Source: Bryobacterales bacterium
GTDB lineage: Bacteria > Acidobacteriota > Terriglobia > Bryobacterales > Bryobacteraceae
Reading direction: 5' to 3'
Assembly (NCBI GenBank): GCA_016789905.1
Contig: JAEUQC010000042.1
Span: 1-62,390, forward strand
DNA length: 62,390 bases
The notes below the pieces were generated by a model. That model was not told the origin of the DNA. It searched no databases and saw only the letters and a program-made list of their open reading frames with translations. Each line of letters starts with the position of its first letter. The stretch's first letter is position 1. The translations under genes and the position numbers were made by a program. This document shows positions 27,046-36,848 of the stretch, in pieces.

Positions 27046-28463
27046 TTCCCCTCGCGCGCTCTCTTCACCATCGCCTTCACCTCTTCCATCAGCCGCGGCG
27101 CCGAATATGGAATGCCGCCCTTAATCGTCCACTCCACTCCCGGCTTCACTCCCGCGTTCGCCGCCACCGGATACAACAGCTTGAAGTCCTCCAAAGGGTT
27201 CCCGTTAACCACCAGCAGGTCCGCCGCCCATCCCGCGCGCACCCGACCCAGCCGCTTTTCCTGCCCCAACACGCGCGCCCCGTTCAGCGTCGCCTGCTCC
27301 ACAATCTGCAGCGGATGAAACCCCGCTTCCTGGTGCAGTTCCAGGTTCCGTATCAACCCGAATCCATACATCTGATAGATGTACCCGGCGTCCTCGCCAG
27401 TTGTAACAATGCCTCCGCGCCTTGCAAATTCCCGCACCGCCCGCATCCAGATCCGGTAGTTTTCTTTCCAATACGCCTCATCCGTCGTCGACCAGTTCAA
27501 AAAGTACGATCCGTGGTTCTCCAGGTTCGGCTTGAAAAAATCCTCCAGCGCCGGATGCAGGTACTCGCGGAACCATGGCTGCGTCTGCGCCCGCTGCAGG
27601 TCGCGGCTGGCTTCGTAGATCTCCAGCGTCGGGTCCCACGCCACGCCATTCGCGATCATCGCGTCGAAGATCTTCAGCAGCCGGTCCCAATCCGCCTCCC
27701 GCCACAGCCGCCCCGCATACCGGAACCGGTCCCCTTCGTTCATGTAGTTGTACGTGGAAGGAAAGTTCTGCACACCGTCCGCTATGGCCGCGTCCGGAAT
27801 CCCATACCAGTGTTCAATGGTCGCCACCCGGTTCCGGATCGCGTCATCGGCCCGCGTCTCCTCCACGCCAATATGATGCGCCACCGGCAGCCCTAGCTTG
27901 TGCGCCTCGTCCAGCGCCGCGTCCATCGTGTCGCGCCACGTGCCCACTATTTTCATCCCATCCGCGCCGGCCTTTTTTATCTCCTGCACCCGCCGCCGCG
28001 CCGCCTCCGGATCGCGCACCCGTCCCAGCATCGGATACACAAACATTCGCGGCGCCGCCATCTCCCCGGCCTCCCCCTTCGTCCGCACGTGCAGCGCCTG
28101 CGTCAACGGGCTTCCCACGTCGCGCACCGTCGTTATCCCGCACGCCAGCCACAGCTTCAACACGTACTGGTAGTCCATCGGCGCGCCGCCCCGCTCATTG
28201 TGCAGGTGCCCGTGCATGTTGATCAGCCCGGGCATCACATACTTGCCCTTCCCGTCGATCTCCACATCCCCAGCCGCCCGCGGCACTCGCCCCACTGCCG
28301 CAATCAGCCCATTCTCAATCGCCACATCCAGCGGCCCCGCCGCCGGCGTGCCGTTGCCCTCCACCACCGTCGCCCCGCGAATCACCATCCGCTTCGCCGC
28401 CACGCCGTGCCGCGCCTGCGCCCCCAGCGCCAAACTAAAGACCGCCAATAATAGAAAACGCAT
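27042..28463 (-). CDS. Exported amidohydrolase, imidazolonepropionase-like
   Basis: 473 residues from the ATG at 28463, where a signal peptide starts ([17 protein letters not shown]); a longer frame upstream is antisense noise. The amidohydrolase barrel begins with GKYVMPGLINMHGHLHNE, giving the HxH metal motif. Further metal and substrate residues appear in VAHHIGVEETRADDAIRNRV (His), TIEHWYG (His) and VTTGEDAGY (Asp). The C-terminal small beta domain has LGRVRAGWAADLLVVNGNPL. The subgroup cleaves cyclic amides or peptides, and many members are exported prolidases. The start and stop overlap its neighbours (TAATG upstream, ATGA downstream), so translation is coupled in the cluster. Confidence 0.92.
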   Translation of the reverse strand: MRFLLLAVFSLALGAQARHGVAAKRMVIRGATVVEGNGTPAAGPLDVAIENGLIAAVGRVPRAAGDVEIDGKGKYVMPGLINMHGHLHNERGGAPMDYQYVLKLWLACGITTVRDVGSPLTQALHVRTKGEAGEMAAPRMFVYPMLGRVRDPEAARRRVQEIKKAGADGMKIVGTWRDTMDAALDEAHKLGLPVAHHIGVEETRADDAIRNRVATIEHWYGIPDAAIADGVQNFPSTYNYMNEGDRFRYAGRLWREADWDRLLKIFDAMIANGVAWDPTLEIYEASRDLQRAQTQPWFREYLHPALEDFFKPNLENHGSYFLNWSTTDEAYWKENYRIWMRAVREFARRGGIVTTGEDAGYIYQMYGFGLIRNLELHQEAGFHPLQIVEQATLNGARVLGQEKRLGRVRAGWAADLLVVNGNPLEDFKLLYPVAANAGVKPGVEWTIKGGIPYSAPRLMEEVKAMVKRAREGK

Positions 28464-31075
28464 TACTCTCCATTCTGCGTCAACAGCTTCGCCACCAGCG
28501 CCGTCCACCCCGTCTGGTGGCTTGCCCCCAGCCCCGCGCCCGTGTCCCCGTGGAAATACTCGTAGAACAGCAAATGGTCCCGGAAATGCGGATCATGGTG
28601 GAACTTCGGGTACGGCCCAAACGACGGTCTCCGCCCGTCTTTCCCCCGCAGAAACAGCGCCGACATCCGTTGCGACAGCGCCGCCGCTACCTCCCACAAG
28701 TCCAGCTTGTTCCCGCTCCCCGCCGGATACTCCACCTTGAAATCCTCGCCCAGATAATGATGAAACCGCTGCAGAGATTCAATTAGCAGATAATTCACCG
28801 GAAACCACACCGGCCCCCGCCAGTTCGAATTCCCGCCAAACAGTCCCGTCGACGATTCCCCCGGCTCATACCGCACCTCGTACTTCGTCTCCCCCACGTC
28901 CAGCGAATACGGCTCTCTTGCATGGCACCTCGACAGCGCCCGCACCCCATATGGCGACAAAAACTCTTCCTCGTTCAGCACTCGTTCCAATATCCGCCGC
29001 AGCCGCTGCGGCCCTACCAGCGACAGCATCCGCCGCTCGCCCATCCCCTTCTCCGTCATCGACGCCAAATTCCCGCATAGGTCCGGCCGGTTTCGCAGGA
29101 ACCACTCCATCCGTTTCTTGAATCCCGGCAGCTTATCTATCAGCGTCGGTTCAATCGTCTCCATCGCAAACAGCGGAATGATTCCCACCATGGACCGGAT
29201 CTTCATCCGGAACCACTCCCCGCTCGGCAGCCGTAAAAGGTCGTAGTAGAACCCGTCCTCTTCATCCCACAGCGATTCCGCCGTCTGCCCGTTCGCCGCG
29301 CTCGCGATATACAGGAAGTGCTCAAAAAACTTACTCGCAATGTCCTCATACGCCGGGTTCCGCTGCGCCAGTTCCAGCGCAATCGTCAACATGTTCAGCG
29401 AGTACATCGCCATCCAACTCGTGCCGTCGGATTGTTCAAGAACTCCGCCCGTCGGCAATGGCTGCGACCGGTCAAACACGCCAATGTTGTCCAGCCCCAA
29501 AAAACCGCCTTCAAACACGTTGTTCCCCAGCGTGTCCTTCCGGTTCACCCACCACGTGAAGTTCATCAGCAGCTTGTGAAAACAGCCCTCCAGAAAGGCA
29601 TGGTCCGCCTTCCCGTTCAGCCGGCGGTCAATCTGAAACACCCGCCAGCACGCCCACGCATGAACCGGCGGATTCACATCCCCCAGCGCCCACTCGTACG
29701 CCGGAATCTGCCCGTTCGGATGCATGTACCACTCCCGCAAAAACAGCCCCAACTGCCGCTTGGCAAACCCCGCGTCGATCATCGCCAGCGGCACCATATG
29801 GAACGCCAGGTCCCACGCCGCATACCACGGATACTCCCACTTATCCGGCATCGAAATCACATCGTCATTGAACAGGTGCTGCCACTCCGCGTTGCGCCCG
29901 TAGCGGCGCCCCAGCGGCGGCGTGGGCGTCGCCGGATCCCCCTTCAGCCAGTCCTCCACCACGTAGTGAAAATACTGCTTCGTCCATAGCAATCCGGCGA
30001 ACGCCTGCCGGCAAACCGCTTCGCCATCGGCGGTCAGCGGCACTGACGGCACCGACGCATAGAACCGCTCCGCCTCGTCAATCCGCTTTGCCAGCACCTC
30101 TTCATCGCTGGCCTCCGCCCCCCCGCGCGGCGCCAGCCGCAGCGTCACGCTCCGCGTCTCCCCCGCCGCCAACTCCCACGTATACAGCCCGCACGCCTTC
30201 GTTCCCGTCCGCGCAGGGTTCACCGCCGCCGCGTTGCCCTCTATCAAATACTGCCCAAACGCGTCTTTCGTGTAACTCCGGTTCGGCACGCCCCACAGCC
30301 GCAAACTGTTCCCTTCGTTCTCGGTGAACAGCAACTCCTCCGCACCCGGACACGTCAGCACATACTCGCCCAGCGCCGCCTCGCTCAGCCGGATCGCCTC
30401 TTCGCCCTCCGCCGCCAAATACGGCGGCAACTCGCGCGACCGTCCCCACGTCCACGTGTTCCGGAACCACACCGTCGGCAGCACCCGAAGCATCGCCGCC
30501 TCCGGCCCCCGGTTCACCGCCGTAATGCGAATCCGCGTGTCGTTCACATCCGCCTTCGCGTACTCGACTGTCACGTCAAAATACCGGTCATCGTCAAAGA
30601 TACCCGTGTCGATCAGTTCAAACTCCGGGTCCAGCCGCCCCCGCCGCCGGCTCTCCTCTAACAATCGCACGTACGGAAACTCCGCCTGCGGATACTTATA
30701 CAGCGCCTTGCAATAGGAATGTGTCGGCGTCGCGTCCAGGTAGTAGTACAGCTCCTTCACGTCCTCGGAATGGTTACCCTGCGGCCCGCTCAACCCGTAC
30801 AGCCGTTCTTTCAAAATCGGGTCCCGGCCATTCCAAAGCGCCAGTCCAAAACAAACCCGCTGGTGATTGTCACACCATCCCAGCAGCGCGTCTTCGCTCC
30901 ACCGGAACGTCCGCAAATGCGCGTGCTCAAACGGGAAATAGTCCCACGCCGTTCCGTTCGGCGAATAGTCTTCCCGCACCGTTCCCCAGGCTCTATCGGA
31001 CACATACGTGCCCCATCGCCGCCAATGCGCTTCCAATCCATCCGCCTGCGCCAGCCGCTGCCGCTCCTCGTTCAT
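28463..31075 (-). CDS. Glucosidase of the MGH1/GH63 type
   Basis: 870 residues from ATG 31075, with AAGAGG upstream; the frame continues to 31285 but without a start that fits. No signal peptide, so cytoplasmic. Family features: [41 protein letters not shown]-like region [59 protein letters not shown], and the (alpha/alpha)6-barrel ends [20 protein letters not shown] and [20 protein letters not shown]. The last motif, with [13 protein letters not shown], is characteristic of large bacterial MGH1-like glucosidases acting on alpha-glucosides or mannosylglycerate-type substrates. The stop overlaps the amidohydrolase start. Confidence 0.93.
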   Translation of the reverse strand: MNEERQRLAQADGLEAHWRRWGTYVSDRAWGTVREDYSPNGTAWDYFPFEHAHLRTFRWSEDALLGWCDNHQRVCFGLALWNGRDPILKERLYGLSGPQGNHSEDVKELYYYLDATPTHSYCKALYKYPQAEFPYVRLLEESRRRGRLDPEFELIDTGIFDDDRYFDVTVEYAKADVNDTRIRITAVNRGPEAAMLRVLPTVWFRNTWTWGRSRELPPYLAAEGEEAIRLSEAALGEYVLTCPGAEELLFTENEGNSLRLWGVPNRSYTKDAFGQYLIEGNAAAVNPARTGTKACGLYTWELAAGETRSVTLRLAPRGGAEASDEEVLAKRIDEAERFYASVPSVPLTADGEAVCRQAFAGLLWTKQYFHYVVEDWLKGDPATPTPPLGRRYGRNAEWQHLFNDDVISMPDKWEYPWYAAWDLAFHMVPLAMIDAGFAKRQLGLFLREWYMHPNGQIPAYEWALGDVNPPVHAWACWRVFQIDRRLNGKADHAFLEGCFHKLLMNFTWWVNRKDTLGNNVFEGGFLGLDNIGVFDRSQPLPTGGVLEQSDGTSWMAMYSLNMLTIALELAQRNPAYEDIASKFFEHFLYIASAANGQTAESLWDEEDGFYYDLLRLPSGEWFRMKIRSMVGIIPLFAMETIEPTLIDKLPGFKKRMEWFLRNRPDLCGNLASMTEKGMGERRMLSLVGPQRLRRILERVLNEEEFLSPYGVRALSRCHAREPYSLDVGETKYEVRYEPGESSTGLFGGNSNWRGPVWFPVNYLLIESLQRFHHYLGEDFKVEYPAGSGNKLDLWEVAAALSQRMSALFLRGKDGRRPSFGPYPKFHHDPHFRDHLLFYEYFHGDTGAGLGASHQTGWTALVAKLLTQNGE

Positions 31076-31161
31076 CCCATACACCTCTTGTAGATTTGAA
31101 CCCCGCACCCGAATCGCGGCCCAGGCTCCTCGCGCACCTGGGCCGCCGCTGTCACTGCCCG

Positions 31162-31458
31162 CTACAGAATCTGCTTCACCACCTGCACCCATCCTGGCGC
31201 CGACAGCTTGCCCTCCATCTTCGCCCTTCCCGCCGCGATGTGCGCCGATTTCGAATGCGCCTCCAGCGCCGCCGGGCTCGTCCATTCTTCAATGAAGGTG
31301 AACTTCAACGGGTCCGCCACATCCTGGAACAGGTCATAGCGCAGGCAGCCCTCTTCCTTTCGCGTCGGCGCCACAAAGCTCTCCAGCGCCTCCCGCACCA
31401 CCGCCTCATGTCCCGGCGCCGCATGCAGATGCGCCACTACATCAATCTTTTCACTCAT
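31162..31458 (-). CDS. Antibiotic biosynthesis monooxygenase (ABM) domain protein
   Basis: 98 residues from ATG 31458, which overlaps the sulfatase stop (ATGA). Typical ABM ferredoxin-like fold: [40 protein letters not shown], then [20 protein letters not shown]. The family are small dimeric, cofactor-free oxygenases or quinone- and aldehyde-handling proteins such as YgiN. The His in SKSAH near the end of the helix is conserved. The role may be detoxifying a product of the neighbouring catabolic enzymes. Confidence 0.92.
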   Translation of the reverse strand: MSEKIDVVAHLHAAPGHEAVVREALESFVAPTRKEEGCLRYDLFQDVADPLKFTFIEEWTSPAALEAHSKSAHIAAGRAKMEGKLSAPGWVQVVKQIL

Positions 31459-32795
31459 TCGTTTTGCTCCTCTGCCGGCGCGCGCCCCGGATACGGCACG
31501 CGGTCGCCGGCCTTGATTATCCACCGGCGCATCAGCGCCAATAGCTCTTCCTGGCGCCGGACCGTCGCCCGGTCTCCCGCCAAATTCTCTTTCTCGTATG
31601 GATCTTGCGCAAGGTTGAAAAGGTGCGTAACTTTCAACTCGCGGTCCACCACCAGCTTGTCCCAGCCGCGGATCACCATCCGCCATTCGCCCGCCGTGCC
31701 CAGCCGCCCCTGCACATAAACAGACTCCGGCCGCGTGCCCGTTCCGCCCGCCAGCACCAGCGCGGACCGGTCTTCCCCTTGTGCCTCTTCCAGTGCCGTC
31801 AGCCCGCACAGCCCCCGCAGCGTCGGCGCCATATCAACGTTATTAAATAACCAGTCCTGCCGCGTCCCCGCCGCCAGCCGTCCCGGCCAACGCATCAGCA
31901 GCGGCACCCCCGCCGACTCTTCAAACCAAACACCCTTGTGCTCCAGCCCCTGGCTCCCCAGCATGTCCCCATGGTCGGCCGTAAACACAACAATCGTGTC
32001 GTCCCTTAACCGCAGCGAATCCAATGTCGCCAACAGTCGCCCCACGTTCTCATCGAGCGCCGTGCACAGCCCGTAATAACCCGCCATCCCCTTCCGCGCC
32101 TCGGCCTCGTAGGTTGCCGGAACGTTCTCCCGCAACGAAAACGAGCCAGGCTTATACGTCGCCGCATGACGCGCCGGAGGCCGCCTGGGCGTGTGCGGAG
32201 GCCCAAAGGATACGAACAGGAAAAACGGCGAACTCTGGTTCTGTTTCAGGAAATCGATGGCGAGATCGGTCTGTGCGTCCGGCTCAAAACCAGCCATTGC
32301 AATTGGCTTATCCTCATCGCGAAAGTAGACGGAATTGAAGTACAGGTGCCCGCGATTGAACCCCGCCCAATACTGATACCCGCGCCGCCGCGCCCCCGGC
32401 GGCACGAACCCCGGCTTCCCGTCTCCGTCCAGATGCCATTTCCCGATGTAGCCCGTCTTGTACCCCGCCGCCGCAAACGCCTCCGCCACACAACCCGTAT
32501 CAGCCGGCAGCAGCCGGTTGTTCCACGGCATGGAAACGGCGTGCGAATAGCGCCCCGTCTGCAGCGCCGCCCGCGACGGCGTACAAACAGGATTGGAAAC
32601 ATACGCCCGCGTGAACTCCACGCCTTCCCGCGTCAGCCGCGCCAAATGCGGAGCGATTAGATCCTTATCTCCGGCACCGGGCATAGTCTGCCGACGCCAC
32701 TGGTCACACAGGATAAACAGCACATTCGGCCGCCGCCGCGCCTGCAGCGCCGCCGCCAACGCAAATTGCCGCCGGGTCAGGGTCACGTTCAACAT
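31455..32795 (-). CDS. Sulfatase (formylglycine type)
   Basis: 446 residues. The formylglycine precursor motif CTPSRAALQTG is present with Cys71. Metal ligands are in NVLFILCDQWRR (first Asp), HTPRRP and FTADHGDMLGSQG (Asp-His). The N-terminus TRRQFALAAALQARRR resembles a Tat signal with a short hydrophobic stretch, so export is likely. It hydrolyses sulfate esters, probably on sulfated carbohydrates, after a formylglycine-generating enzyme (not in this window) has converted the Cys. It starts at the upstream end of the catabolic cluster and its stop overlaps the ABM gene. A 66-codon frame directly upstream ends in TAATG overlap with this start. Confidence 0.94.
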   Translation of the reverse strand: MLNVTLTRRQFALAAALQARRRPNVLFILCDQWRRQTMPGAGDKDLIAPHLARLTREGVEFTRAYVSNPVCTPSRAALQTGRYSHAVSMPWNNRLLPADTGCVAEAFAAAGYKTGYIGKWHLDGDGKPGFVPPGARRRGYQYWAGFNRGHLYFNSVYFRDEDKPIAMAGFEPDAQTDLAIDFLKQNQSSPFFLFVSFGPPHTPRRPPARHAATYKPGSFSLRENVPATYEAEARKGMAGYYGLCTALDENVGRLLATLDSLRLRDDTIVVFTADHGDMLGSQGLEHKGVWFEESAGVPLLMRWPGRLAAGTRQDWLFNNVDMAPTLRGLCGLTALEEAQGEDRSALVLAGGTGTRPESVYVQGRLGTAGEWRMVIRGWDKLVVDRELKVTHLFNLAQDPYEKENLAGDRATVRRQEELLALMRRWIIKAGDRVPYPGRAPAEEQNE

Positions 32796-32995
32796 TATCT
32801 GGCATCCCAGCTAGAAGCGGCGAACTCCGGACGCAGCACCATCACCCAGAGAGGAGCACTCTGAGCCCGCGGGAATGTCTTCCCCGCTCTCCATCCTACC
32901 CGCCCGAGCCGCACACGCAATCGATTTAGCGTTTCCCACAGCATCGGCCTCAGTAACACCCCACAGTGCTCCAGCGGATCACGCAGCCGAACCAT
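32795..32995 (-). CDS. Doubtful small ORF coupled to the sulfatase
   Basis: 66 codons ending in a stop that overlaps the sulfatase ATG (TAATG). The sequence (MVRLRDPLEHCGVLLRPMLW ...) is Arg rich, has no signal or domain I recognise, and may be the eroded end of an older gene. It is listed because of the overlap only. The surrounding gap, 32796-33225, otherwise holds nothing I can identify and probably contains the promoters of the divergent sulfatase and serine hydrolase genes. Confidence 0.25.
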   Translation of the reverse strand: MVRLRDPLEHCGVLLRPMLWETLNRLRVRLGRVGWRAGKTFPRAQSAPLWVMVLRPEFAASSWDAR

Positions 32996-33225
32996 CTCGC
33001 GCCACCCTTAAATGCGAGAACTCTGAACACAAGACGGCAGAAGGCCACTGCGCGCGCTTTTTGCGTTGAGTCCTTTGCAGGCCGGGATTCTGCTCATTGG
33101 GCGCGGCGCGACCGGTAATGACCGAAGGCAGGAGACACTCAGAAGCGCCGTCAATTCCGTGACATTCAGTTTGCCGGGACCACCCCGCACACCAGACCCA
33201 ACCCGCAAATCGCCAAACCCCGAAA

Positions 33226-34317
33226 ATGCGATCCCTTGCCCTCGCCCTCGCCTTCCTCGCCGCTCTCCCCGCCGCCGATATTTGCTCGTCAATTCGGGCC
33301 GCGGTGCAAGCGGAGTCTCGCAAGCAGGGAATCCCCGCGATCTCCGTCGCCGTAATTCGGGCCACCAAAGTAGTATGCTCAGTCGCGCTCGGCCAAGCCG
33401 ATCTCGAACAACAAATTTCCAATACCGCCCGCAGCCGCCATCGTCTGGCATCGTTATCAAAACCCGTCAACTCCGTCCTCACCATGCAACTCGTGGAGGA
33501 AGGCAAACTCGCCCTCAACGATTCCGTTCGCAAGTTCATTCCTACCCTCCCCGCCGCTTACGACGCGGTGACCATCCGCCGCCTTCTCTCCCGCCAAAGC
33601 GGCATTCGTGAATACGCGGGCCTGGAGGACGTCTTCAGCACCACCCACTACCCAAGCCTTTTGAAAGCGGCAATCGCCATCTTCCTCAAGTCCCCGCTCC
33701 AGTTTGTTCCTGGCGCCAGGACAGGCCTTACCACCGATGGCTACACCCTTCTCGGCGCCGCCCGGGAACAGGCCACCGGCCAACCGTTCCGCCAACTCCT
33801 CGAATCCCGGATGCGCCACTTCTTGCTCGACGATTCGCCGGCCCTCACCCCGCACCGCGTCCGGCTGTATCGGAAAACCACCACGGGCAATTGGGAGAAC
33901 GCACCCCCGTTTGACGCGAGCAACAAGTACCCTGGCGGCGGCATGCTCGCCACCGCGGATGGCTACGCGGACTTTCTCATCCAGCTCAACGGCGGTCGCT
34001 TCCTTCAGGCGAAATCGATTCGGGAAATGTGGACATCGCAAAGCCTCGCCGATGGGACGCTCGTCCCATTCGCAACACTCGGTTGGGCAACGGGGACTCG
34101 TGGCGCCCACCGCTTTGTGACACACGGAGGGCTGCAGCCGGGAACAACCACCGTCATGCATTGGTTCCCCGAACTGAGCGCGGGCAGCGTCATCCTCTGT
34201 AACGCGGAGGGCCCCGATCTCGACGCGTTGCAGAACCGAATTCTAGCCATACTCCTCGGCTCAATCCAAAGGGCACAGCCCCGACCACTTCAGTTCACCC
34301 AAACCGATATGTCTTGA
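33226..34317 (+). CDS. Exported serine hydrolase, class C beta-lactamase-like fold
   Basis: 363 residues with a signal peptide (MRSLALALAFLAALPAA). The nucleophile motif is SLSK at residues 76-79. The second motif reads DGYTLLGAA, where YSN-type residues are replaced by YTL, and the third is HGGLQPGTT, matching the HxG motif. This is the broad penicillin-binding/esterase family (PF00144) that acts on D-amino-acid peptides or esters in the periplasm. Resistance to beta-lactams should not be assumed. The last ~20 residues (QRAQPRPLQFTQTDMS) are probably disordered. It stands alone, with 160 bases of non-coding DNA after it. Confidence 0.9.
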   Translation: MRSLALALAFLAALPAADICSSIRAAVQAESRKQGIPAISVAVIRATKVVCSVALGQADLEQQISNTARSRHRLASLSKPVNSVLTMQLVEEGKLALNDSVRKFIPTLPAAYDAVTIRRLLSRQSGIREYAGLEDVFSTTHYPSLLKAAIAIFLKSPLQFVPGARTGLTTDGYTLLGAAREQATGQPFRQLLESRMRHFLLDDSPALTPHRVRLYRKTTTGNWENAPPFDASNKYPGGGMLATADGYADFLIQLNGGRFLQAKSIREMWTSQSLADGTLVPFATLGWATGTRGAHRFVTHGGLQPGTTTVMHWFPELSAGSVILCNAEGPDLDALQNRILAILLGSIQRAQPRPLQFTQTDMS

Positions 34318-34483
34318 TTTCCTTTTCCGGTTGTCTTTTCGAAGGATTCGTGTGAACCACGAAGGAGGAACGTTCCGAAGTCGATACGTATATCGTCAAG
34401 GGGGAGGAACGGTGCCGGTCGCACTTAAGCCCCCCCCCGATCAGGCCACTCCCCAAGGAAGCCCCACTTAGCCTACTAACCAG

Positions 34484-34804
34484 TCAAGACGCGAAGGCGA
34501 TCTGGCCGGGTTGAACCTCGTCGAGCGCTGCCAGAATTCCTCCAACGACTGGCAGGAGATCCTCCATCTGATTGGTTCGCGCTCGAATGACCAGCACAGA
34601 TATGCTTCGCTTGAGGGGATTCTGTTGTTGCGGGAGACCCTGGTCCACAGTGAGAAAAACTTGGTAACCGGCAATCTCGGCCTGCTGGAGAAGTTGTCCG
34701 TTCTTAAGGCCCTTGAACCCCGCCCACTGCGCGGTATGCACTTCGTGCCCAGGCAAATGGTGCCGGAAATCTACCGGCAGACACTCATCCAACAAAACCT
34801 TCAT
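34484..34804 (-). CDS. DUF5615 PIN-like toxin
   Basis: 106 residues. The N-terminus MKVLLDECLPVDFRHHLPGH has the DExLP metal-binding start of DUF5615 PIN-like domains, followed by FLTVDQGLPQQQNP, which supplies the second acidic residue, and the late SVLVIRARTNQM strand. These are small RNA-nuclease-like toxins. It overlaps the antitoxin stop as ATGA (34801-34804), giving the standard antitoxin-first order. Confidence 0.9.
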   Translation of the reverse strand: MKVLLDECLPVDFRHHLPGHEVHTAQWAGFKGLKNGQLLQQAEIAGYQVFLTVDQGLPQQQNPLKRSISVLVIRARTNQMEDLLPVVGGILAALDEVQPGQIAFAS

Positions 34805-35016
34805 GCAATCTTTGCGAACAACGATTCCTTCGCTTCTTCAAGCGCCTGGATTGCGTTCTCACGAGACACGGTTGGAAACTGGCGCAAGAATTCTCCGAGC
34901 GTGTGACCGCCCTCCAAATAGTCGATCAGATTCTTGAATGGTACGCGCGTGCCTTGAAAACACGGCGTTCCATTCATAACTTCCGGATCGGAAACGACCG
35001 CGCAATTTGCCATCAC
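34801..35016 (-). CDS. DUF433 antitoxin
   Basis: 71 residues (start 35016 or 35013, two adjacent Met). Typical DUF433: DPEVMNGTPCFQGTRVPFKN, then LIDYLEGGHTLGEFLRQFPT and ENAIQALEEAKESLF, a helix-turn-helix DNA-binding fold. The family pairs with DUF5615 toxins and probably represses the operon promoter, which should lie within 35017-35207. Confidence 0.92.
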   Translation of the reverse strand: MMANCAVVSDPEVMNGTPCFQGTRVPFKNLIDYLEGGHTLGEFLRQFPTVSRENAIQALEEAKESLFAKIA

Positions 35017-35207
35017 TTCTTCATTCTACATACGCTTTGGGATCGAGCGGTGCCTCACAATCAAACGAATGCCCGGGCAAAATAGCGGAAAGCAGGCTCT
35101 TCACGGATCCACACAGAGTTCGAGCCAACTTCGTGATCAGCATTCGCGATCCCTCCCAGCCCCAGCAACTTCTCATGCTACCTTGGGTTTGATAAAAACC
35201 CCCGCCC

Positions 35208-36695
35208 GTGGCAACTGATCCCAAAGCACCCGAATCCCCCACTCCGCCAGCCGGACGGCCCTCACTCGCCCAGTTGATGGCCGCCAAAGCTACGCAATCG
35301 GTAGCCAAGGCTCCCCGCCCCGCAACCACCGCCGCCCGCCGCCCCGGCGCCGCCGCGCCGCCCGAAAAAGAGACTCCCCGCGACCGCCACCCCGCCACCT
35401 CCAACGCCGCCCGCACCACCGATCGCTACTTCGAACTCAAATCCGAGATCCACAAAAAGCTCATCGGCGTCCTCGATCTCGACCGCGTCTCCTCCATCCC
35501 CAAAGAGCGCGTCCGCTCCGAAATCGGCCGTGTCGTCGAACGCCTGCTTGATGACGAGCGCGTCCCCATGACCACCGCCGAACAAAACAAAATCGTCGAA
35601 GAGGTACTCGACGAAGTGCTCGGCCTTGGCCCCCTCGAACCGCTCCTCAAAGAGCCCTCCATCTCCGATATCCTCGTAAACTCTTACAACAAGGTGTTCA
35701 TCGAACGCCAGGGCCGCCTCCAGCTCACCCCGGTTCGTTTTCGCGACAACGCCCACCTCCTTCACATCATCGAAAAGATCGTCGCCCAGGTTGGCCGCCG
35801 CGTCGATGAGGCCCAACCTATCGTCGACGCCCGGCTCAAAGACGGCTCCCGCGTCAACGCCATCATCCCGCCCCTCGCCCTCGATGGCCCCTCGCTTTCC
35901 ATCCGCCGCTTCGGCCGCCATGTCATCACCAGTGATGAGATGATCGCCAACCGCACCATCACCGCTACCATGCTGCAGTTCCTTGCCGCCTGTGTCCAGG
36001 CCAAGGCCACCATTCTCATCTCCGGCGGCACCGGCTCCGGCAAAACCACCACCCTCAACGCCATCTCCCGATTCATCCCCTCCGATGAACGCATCATCAC
36101 CATTGAGGACACGGCCGAACTCCAGCTCCAGCAGCGCCACGTCATCAAATTTGAAACGCGCCCCGCCAACCTCAATAAAGAGGGGGGGATCAGCCAGCGC
36201 GAACTCGTCCGCACCGCCCTCCGTATGCGGCCCGATCGCATCGTCGTCGGTGAGTGCCGCGGCGCCGAAGCCCTCGACATGCTCCAGGCCATGAACACCG
36301 GCGTCGAAGGCTCCATGACCACCATCCACGCCAACTCCCCTCGCGACGCCTTCTCCCGCCTTGAAGCCATGATCCTCATGGCCGACCTCGAAATCCCCTC
36401 CAAAGTCATCCTCCAGCAACTCGCCAGCGCCATCCGCATGGTCGTCCAGGTTTCGCGCCTCCAGGACGGCTCCCGCAAAATCATCAACATCTCCGAAGTC
36501 GTCGGCATCCACAAGGATCACATCGAAGTCCGCGACATCTTCCACTTCCGCCGCATCGGCGTCAACGCCGAAGGCAAAGTCCAGGGCCGCTTCGAATGGA
36601 GCGGCGAAACACCCGCCATTCTCGAACGCCTTCGCGTCTCCGGCATCTCGCTGCCCGCCAATGTATTCGACGAAGTACAGGACGTGAACATATAA
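35208..36695 (+). CDS. CpaF/TadA-family secretion ATPase, orphan
   Basis: 495 residues from a GTG start. The first ~70 residues are Pro/Ala rich and disordered. The N-terminal domain follows (YFELKSEIHKKLIGVLDLDR), then the GspE/PulE-type ATPase: Walker A GGTGSGKTTT near residue 275, Asp box IITIEDTAELQL, Walker B ALRMRPDRIVVGECRGAEAL and His box MTTIHANSPRDAFSRLE. CpaF powers Tad pilus assembly or twitching-type fibres as a hexamer at the membrane. No tadB, tadC, prepilin or secretin gene is nearby, so its partners must lie elsewhere. The next frame is a tiny membrane ORF ten bases downstream. Confidence 0.93.
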   Translation: MATDPKAPESPTPPAGRPSLAQLMAAKATQSVAKAPRPATTAARRPGAAAPPEKETPRDRHPATSNAARTTDRYFELKSEIHKKLIGVLDLDRVSSIPKERVRSEIGRVVERLLDDERVPMTTAEQNKIVEEVLDEVLGLGPLEPLLKEPSISDILVNSYNKVFIERQGRLQLTPVRFRDNAHLLHIIEKIVAQVGRRVDEAQPIVDARLKDGSRVNAIIPPLALDGPSLSIRRFGRHVITSDEMIANRTITATMLQFLAACVQAKATILISGGTGSGKTTTLNAISRFIPSDERIITIEDTAELQLQQRHVIKFETRPANLNKEGGISQRELVRTALRMRPDRIVVGECRGAEALDMLQAMNTGVEGSMTTIHANSPRDAFSRLEAMILMADLEIPSKVILQQLASAIRMVVQVSRLQDGSRKIINISEVVGIHKDHIEVRDIFHFRRIGVNAEGKVQGRFEWSGETPAILERLRVSGISLPANVFDEVQDVNI

Positions 36696-36704
36696 ACTGG
36701 AGGT

Positions 36705-36848
36705 GTGATATTCCTCCCCGCGATCGACTGGCTCATCGTCGGCGGCATGGCCTTCGCCGCGATTTTCGTTATCTTAATTGCATTGCTTGTCAACCCGCCC
36801 AATGCGCTGGTCGAAAAGCTGCAAGATAAGCACAAGGACGAAGACTAA
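36705..36848 (+). CDS. Small single-helix membrane protein
   Basis: 47 codons from GTG 36705 (GGAGG at 36699-36703 is very close); the ATG at 36747 would leave 33 residues. The translation has one hydrophobic helix (WLIVGGMAFAAIFVILIALL) and a charged tail (EKLQDKHKDED). Its TAA overlaps the ATG of the esterase gene as TAATG, which supports real coupled translation. Wobble positions look coding. It could be a small anchor or partner for the CpaF ATPase upstream. Confidence 0.5.
   Translation: MIFLPAIDWLIVGGMAFAAIFVILIALLVNPPNALVEKLQDKHKDED

Noticed and set aside
33226..34317. Serine hydrolase as an antibiotic-resistance beta-lactamase
   Set aside because: Only the broad fold and SxxK are shared; the YxN motif is altered and most relatives are peptidases or esterases.
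35262..36545. 427-codon open frame antisense to cpaF
   Set aside because: Gly/Asp/Val-rich mirror of a GC-rich gene; no ribosome site, no domain, and the plus strand encodes a clear CpaF.
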